Below are positions 60,237 to 64,000 of a DNA stretch of 64,000 nt, piece by piece. A program made the translations under genes and the position numbers. Within the stretch, counting starts at the first letter, position 1; each line of letters begins with the position of its first letter. Below the pieces are notes generated by a model. The model was not told the origin of the DNA and did not search any database. It was given only the letters and a program-made list of their open reading frames with translations. The DNA is taken from NCBI RefSeq assembly GCF_000968375.1, contig NZ_CP009933.1:5022001-5086000 (forward strand), read 5' to 3'. Origin of the DNA: Clostridium scatologenes (GTDB lineage: Bacteria; Bacillota; Clostridia; Clostridiales; Clostridiaceae).

Positions 60237-61220
60237 TTGGATTATGAAATGAAAGACTGTATTGATGCTGGAAGCATTTATTGTCCTTGTCATTTGGCTG
60301 AAACTGGAGATTGTATATTATGTTCACAACTTTCAGGAAAAAATTTTTGTGATTGCATAAATTGGAAAGGTGTGTGCATATATCAGGAGTTTATTTTAAA
60401 TAAAAGTAAGGCTAAAGATGGAAGAAAAAATTATTTATGTACAATAGTGAAAAAAGAGCAGGTAGAAGAAGGACTATATATTTTTACAATAAATGCATCC
60501 CACAGTTTAGTACATGATCTTGTATATCCAGGAAGCTTCATATTCATAAGAAATCCACAGTGTACAAATTATTATGATACACCAATTTCTATTATGGAAG
60601 CAGATACAGAGCATAACACATTAAAAATTGCAATAGAAACAAAAGGGATTAAAACAAAAAGTGTATGTAAACTCAATGAAAATGAAAAAGTGTTAGTTAG
60701 AGGACCATTTTGGAATGGTATATTGGGATTAAAAAATGTATATAAAGCAAAAGATGGTGTGTCCATAGTTATAGGACGAGGTATAGGTATAGCACCTCTA
60801 ATACCTGTTTTAAAAAAGTTACATTCTAATGAAAATAATATTATAGCAATAATTGATAAAATCCCTTTTAACAATATTTTTGAAAAAGAATATTTTGAAA
60901 AGTATAATTCAGAAATATTAGAGTGTAAGATGTTGGACCAGGGCGAACTTACGAAAGAATTAAAAGACATGATAAAACAAATTTTAAAAGTGGAAAATGT
61001 AAATTTAATTCATTGTGATGGACCAGACATACTTATTTATAAACTAATGGACTTTGTTGATGAAAATGTTAATTTTTCATGCTGCAATAATTCTAAAATG
61101 TGCTGTGGAGAAGGTGTATGTGGTACTTGTAGTACAAGATATAAAAATCATGTTGTAAAGAAGTTGTGCAAGATGCAGATAGATCCTAAACATGTATTTA
61201 AAGCAAGAAGACTTATTTAA
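60237..61220 (+). CDS. PyrK/sulfide dehydrogenase-like flavin reductase subunit with cysteine-rich N-terminus
   Basis: A 327-residue redox protein. An N-terminal Cys-rich segment (IYCPCHLAETGDCILC, then NFCDCINWKGVC) may hold an iron-sulfur cluster. An FAD/NAD(P)H-binding ferredoxin reductase-like region follows (YPGSFIFIRNPQ, DTPISIME, GRGIGIAPLIPVLKKL). The C-terminus carries a PyrK-type [2Fe-2S] motif (CGEGVCGTCSTRYKN). It resembles PyrK and SudB-like subunits that pass electrons from NAD(P)H. The start is TTG 60237, 8 bases behind GGGAGG. The FAD enzyme gene 56 bases downstream is the probable partner. Confidence 0.85.
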   Translation: MDYEMKDCIDAGSIYCPCHLAETGDCILCSQLSGKNFCDCINWKGVCIYQEFILNKSKAKDGRKNYLCTIVKKEQVEEGLYIFTINASHSLVHDLVYPGSFIFIRNPQCTNYYDTPISIMEADTEHNTLKIAIETKGIKTKSVCKLNENEKVLVRGPFWNGILGLKNVYKAKDGVSIVIGRGIGIAPLIPVLKKLHSNENNIIAIIDKIPFNNIFEKEYFEKYNSEILECKMLDQGELTKELKDMIKQILKVENVNLIHCDGPDILIYKLMDFVDENVNFSCCNNSKMCCGEGVCGTCSTRYKNHVVKKLCKMQIDPKHVFKARRLI

Positions 61221-61276
61221 AGGATTTAAGGATAGGGAAATTTTAAAATTCATAATTTAATATAGGAGGTTTTTGA

Positions 61277-62557
61277 ATGAAGGTAGTTATAATTGGCGGT
61301 GGATGGGCCGGATGTGCGGCAGCTATAAGTGCAAAGAAGGCTGGTGCAGATAATGTTTCTCTTTATGAAAAAACTGATATGCTGTTAGGGCTTGGTAACG
61401 TAGGAGGAATAATGAGAAACAATGGAAGATATACTGCATCAGAAGAATTAATGGCTTTAGGAGCAGGAGATTTAATAAATATAACTGATAGTAATACAAG
61501 ACACAAAGATGTAGATTTTCCTGGACATAAACATGCATGGCTTTATGATGTAAATAAAATTGAACCTGCAGTAAGAAGATATCTAGAAAGTATGAATATA
61601 GAATTAAATATGATATGTAGGATAATTGATGTAAACAAAGATGAAAATAAAATAAAGGGAATATATTTATCAGATGGAACTTATGTAGAGGGAGATGTAT
61701 TTGTTGAAACTACAGGATCTACAGGCCCTATGGGAAATTGTTTGAGATATGGAAATGGGTGTTCAATGTGTGTACTTAGATGTCCTGCCTTTGGACCAAG
61801 AGTTAGTATAAGTATGAGAGCTGGTGTAGATGATCTTCAAGGTGAAAGAGATGACGATATATATGGAGCTTTTAGTGGTTCTTGTAAATTGTGTAAGGAA
61901 AGTCTAGCTGATAATATAGTAGAAGAGTTGGATAAAAAAGGAGTAGTTGTTTTAAAGGTGCCTAAAGAGGATGTAAATATGGATAAGCTTAAGGCTAAGG
62001 TATGTCAACAGTACGCATTAAAAGAATTTGCTGAAAATGTAATACTATTAGATACTGGGCATGCAAAACTTATGACATCGTATTATCCACTAGAAAAGTT
62101 AAGAAAGATCAAAGGATTGGAAAATTCAAAATATGTTGATCCTTATGCAGGTGGAAAAGGGAATTCTATTAGGTATTTATCTGTAGCACCTAGAACAGAT
62201 GATATGAAAGTGAAAGGAATAAGTAATCTATTCTGTGGTGGTGAAAAAAGTGGACTTTTTGTAGGTCATACAGAAGCTATATGTACAGGAAGTTTAGCAG
62301 GACATAACGCAGTAAGATATTTATTAGATAAACCATTCTTAATACTTCCTAAAATGACGGTTATTGGAGATATTATAGCCTATGCTAACTATAAAATGAT
62401 GACTAAGAATGGAAGAAAAAATAGATATACCTTTGCAGGAGCAGAATATTTTAAGAGAATGCAGAATATCGGTTTATATTCTATAAATAAAGAAGAGATA
62501 AGAAACAGAATAGAAAAATTAAATCTTTTAGATGTAATGAATCAAAAAATTGTTTAA
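61277..62557 (+). CDS. FAD-dependent oxidoreductase with cysteine motif, partner of the upstream reductase
   Basis: A 426-residue flavoprotein. It begins with the FAD-binding GxGxxG strand VVIIGGGWAGCAAAISAKKA, resembling the GidA/TrmFO and FAD-dependent oxidoreductase class. A Cys-rich block GNGCSMCVLRCPAFGPR and a later SGSCKLCKESLA could ligate an iron-sulfur cluster. SNLFCGGEKSGLFVGHTEAI is the C-terminal FAD contact typical of this fold. The substrate is unknown. AGGAGG precedes the ATG, and the pair probably forms one operon and electron-transfer complex. Confidence 0.82.
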   Translation: MKVVIIGGGWAGCAAAISAKKAGADNVSLYEKTDMLLGLGNVGGIMRNNGRYTASEELMALGAGDLINITDSNTRHKDVDFPGHKHAWLYDVNKIEPAVRRYLESMNIELNMICRIIDVNKDENKIKGIYLSDGTYVEGDVFVETTGSTGPMGNCLRYGNGCSMCVLRCPAFGPRVSISMRAGVDDLQGERDDDIYGAFSGSCKLCKESLADNIVEELDKKGVVVLKVPKEDVNMDKLKAKVCQQYALKEFAENVILLDTGHAKLMTSYYPLEKLRKIKGLENSKYVDPYAGGKGNSIRYLSVAPRTDDMKVKGISNLFCGGEKSGLFVGHTEAICTGSLAGHNAVRYLLDKPFLILPKMTVIGDIIAYANYKMMTKNGRKNRYTFAGAEYFKRMQNIGLYSINKEEIRNRIEKLNLLDVMNQKIV

Positions 62558-62602
62558 ATATATAGATATGAAGTTGTTGTATTAAGAATCATTATTGCAA
62601 TA

Positions 62603-62665
62603 GGCTGTCACACTAAGGAATTTACATACAATATTATTGTAGTATTTATCTTTAATATGACAGCC
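62603..62665. terminator. Long-loop hairpin between convergent genes
   Basis: GGCTGTCA (62603-62610) pairs with TGACAGCC (62658-62665), and an inner AT-rich hairpin (ATACAATA / TATTGTAGTAT-like) fills the loop. T or A tracts at the borders are weak, so it may be a terminator or another structured element. Confidence 0.4.
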
Positions 62666-62679
62666 ATTTAAAATTAATT

Positions 62680-63948
62680 CTACTTGAAGAACCTACTAAG
62701 CCAATTCTTTTTTAATTTTTGGCTGAGATTTTCTAGTTCTTTATTTTTTGTTTCTAATTCATTTTTTAAAATTAAATTACATTGTGATAATTCTATAATT
62801 TTTTTCTCTTTTTCAGCAAGCATACATTGTAATTTTTGTAATTGCTTTTTTTCTTTTTTATTATTAAATGTTGTTTTTTCAGTCCGTGGAATAAATAAGG
62901 GACTATTTACTGGATCTTTATTTATATAGAATGAATTTGAGTTAGTACTTTCAAGATTTATTATAGGATAAGGAATGTTGTTAATGTCAATAGTTGAAAG
63001 TATACTTTTATAATCTTTATCTGTATTATGGTTGCTTAAGTATATACCAGTAAAAAATTTTTCTTTTTTGTTTGTTAGAATTTTTTTAGAGCTCCAATCA
63101 TTGGTACCATAAAAAGATTTTTTATAAACTATTTGTCCATTTTCTTCCCAGACAACATAAGTATTTCCTGACTTATTTATTATGCTAGCATGAGTTGAAT
63201 TAGAAGTTTTATCCGAAAGTATAATTGGATCTGACCACTGAGAATTATAAGAATTTAATTCTTTATATTTTATAAATGTTTGAATGTTTTTGTTAAAAGA
63301 ACTATTATAACAAATTAGTAAAATATTTTTATTATTAATAAGAAAGCTAGCATTATTAGTAGATGAAATAGAAAGAGTATCATCATAAATGGCCCAATTG
63401 GCTAAATTTGTATTAAATTTTTTTATTGTAAATTTGTTGCCATTTTTTGTGTAGAATAAGTACATAGTATTATTAACTGAATCTACTATATATGGATATA
63501 TATATTTTGAAAATGAAATATCTTCAATTTTTATATTATGTAAAGAATTGTTATGAAAAAAAATGTGATGAATACTTTTATGAGAAGATTGAATTTTATC
63601 TTCTAGTATATAAAAAACATGAGGTTTAAAGTTAACAATTTTTAATTTAAGAAAAGATATATTATACTTTTCATTAATATTAAGTAAATTAATATCTTTA
63701 TGAAAACTTGAGGGATATACTGTGTACCTCATAATCCCATTAGTAGAAGTATAAAGTATATGGACTTTGTCCATAGAATCAATATCAATAGAAAAATTAT
63801 TAATGTTTTCTTTGAATATAGATGAAGATATAAGTCCTCTATAGTCATAGGATTGTAAAAATAGATTTTTTTGATTATTTAGTGTGAATTTATAAAATAT
63901 ATTTTTAGAATTTCTTACTACAAAGCTACATTTATTATTATAAATCAC
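62680..63948 (-). CDS. Propeller-like protein with C-terminal coiled coil, unknown function
   Basis: A 422-residue protein with no recognised family. The first 330 residues contain repeated blade-like motifs, such as NTMYLFYTKNGNKFTIKKFN, SGNTYVVWEENGQIVYKKSF and DKVHILYTSTNGIMRYTVYP, typical of sialidase-like beta-propellers. The last 65 residues form a coiled coil (LQKLQCMLAEKEKKIIELSQ, then LETKNKELENLSQKL). There is no signal peptide. The start is GTG 63948, 6 bases behind GAGGTG. Such proteins occur as hypotheticals near spore or surface genes in clostridia; the role is unknown. Confidence 0.78.
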   Translation of the reverse strand: MIYNNKCSFVVRNSKNIFYKFTLNNQKNLFLQSYDYRGLISSSIFKENINNFSIDIDSMDKVHILYTSTNGIMRYTVYPSSFHKDINLLNINEKYNISFLKLKIVNFKPHVFYILEDKIQSSHKSIHHIFFHNNSLHNIKIEDISFSKYIYPYIVDSVNNTMYLFYTKNGNKFTIKKFNTNLANWAIYDDTLSISSTNNASFLINNKNILLICYNSSFNKNIQTFIKYKELNSYNSQWSDPIILSDKTSNSTHASIINKSGNTYVVWEENGQIVYKKSFYGTNDWSSKKILTNKKEKFFTGIYLSNHNTDKDYKSILSTIDINNIPYPIINLESTNSNSFYINKDPVNSPLFIPRTEKTTFNNKKEKKQLQKLQCMLAEKEKKIIELSQCNLILKNELETKNKELENLSQKLKKNWLSRFFK

Positions 63949-64000
63949 ATTTTACACCTCATTTTAATAAAAAATTTATCATAAATCTATCTTAATAAAT

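Noticed and set aside
1..64000. CRISPR arrays, prophage or insertion-sequence genes, tRNA and rRNA genes
   Set aside because: A read of both strands found no regularly spaced repeats, transposase or integrase motifs, or tRNA-like cloverleaf sequences.

Overview
The window is AT-rich, densely coded DNA from a low-GC, spore-forming anaerobic Firmicute, most likely Clostridium sensu stricto. The tig-clpP-clpX-lonB-lon-ysxC island is typical of clostridia. So are strong GGAGG ribosome sites, GTG/TTG starts, a T-box ahead of valS, a ZTP (pfl) riboswitch ahead of pyruvate formate-lyase, a PdaB-type sporulation deacetylase and DapH. No rRNA, tRNA, CRISPR array, transposase or prophage gene was seen. 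The species cannot be fixed from the sequence alone.

Layout. 1-2.7 kb: 3' end of carB, a membrane-anchored unknown and a TIM-barrel isomerase. 2.8-12 kb: protein-quality island (trigger factor, ClpP, ClpX, LonB, Lon, GTPase YsxC, CPBP membrane protease). 12-16 kb: WYL regulator, a candidate small RNA, two envelope proteins and PerR. 16.7-24 kb: amino-acid permease, cobC-cobS-cobU, ApbE, DUF1858 protein, CDF cation exporter, cyclophilin lipoprotein and GreA. 24-29 kb: TetR-controlled HlyD/ABC export operon and a YitT membrane protein with an attenuator-like leader. 29-33.4 kb: a minus-strand accessory locus with a small lipoprotein and a tandem ATP-grasp ligase split by a one-base frameshift. 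33.5-38.4 kb: a GC-rich structured RNA candidate, a secreted transglutaminase/Ig protein, a cupin, and the ZTP riboswitch with pflB. 38.5-46.5 kb: L,D-transpeptidase, flavin reductase, DEAD-box helicase, M16 peptidase, RecX, membrane transglutaminase, polysaccharide deacetylase and TPR protein. 46.7-51 kb: orphan substrate-binding lipoprotein, BglG-type antiterminator and PTS EIICBA. 51-64 kb: T-box/valS, folC, TSCPD protein, beta-propeller protein, DUF4364 regulator, pdaB, tandem-OB SSB-like protein, dapH, a two-gene flavin/iron-sulfur unit and a propeller/coiled-coil protein.

How parts work together. ClpP and ClpX form one protease; LonB and Lon are independent self-compartmentalised proteases next door. 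CobC, CobS and CobU cover nucleotide-loop assembly of cobalamin. TetR, HlyD, ATPase and permease form one self-regulated efflux unit with a perfect 12-bp-arm operator. The antiterminator probably serves the adjacent sugar PTS. The ZTP riboswitch links formate production by PflB to one-carbon/purine status.

Most worth a second look are the frameshifted tandem ATP-grasp/lipoprotein locus, the C-rich three-hairpin RNA at 13.2 kb and the GC-rich structured RNA at 33.6 kb. Where the longest open frame begins inside a Shine-Dalgarno sequence, the start has been moved to the codon correctly spaced behind it. All functional calls come from reading motifs and recalled family features; no database search was run.
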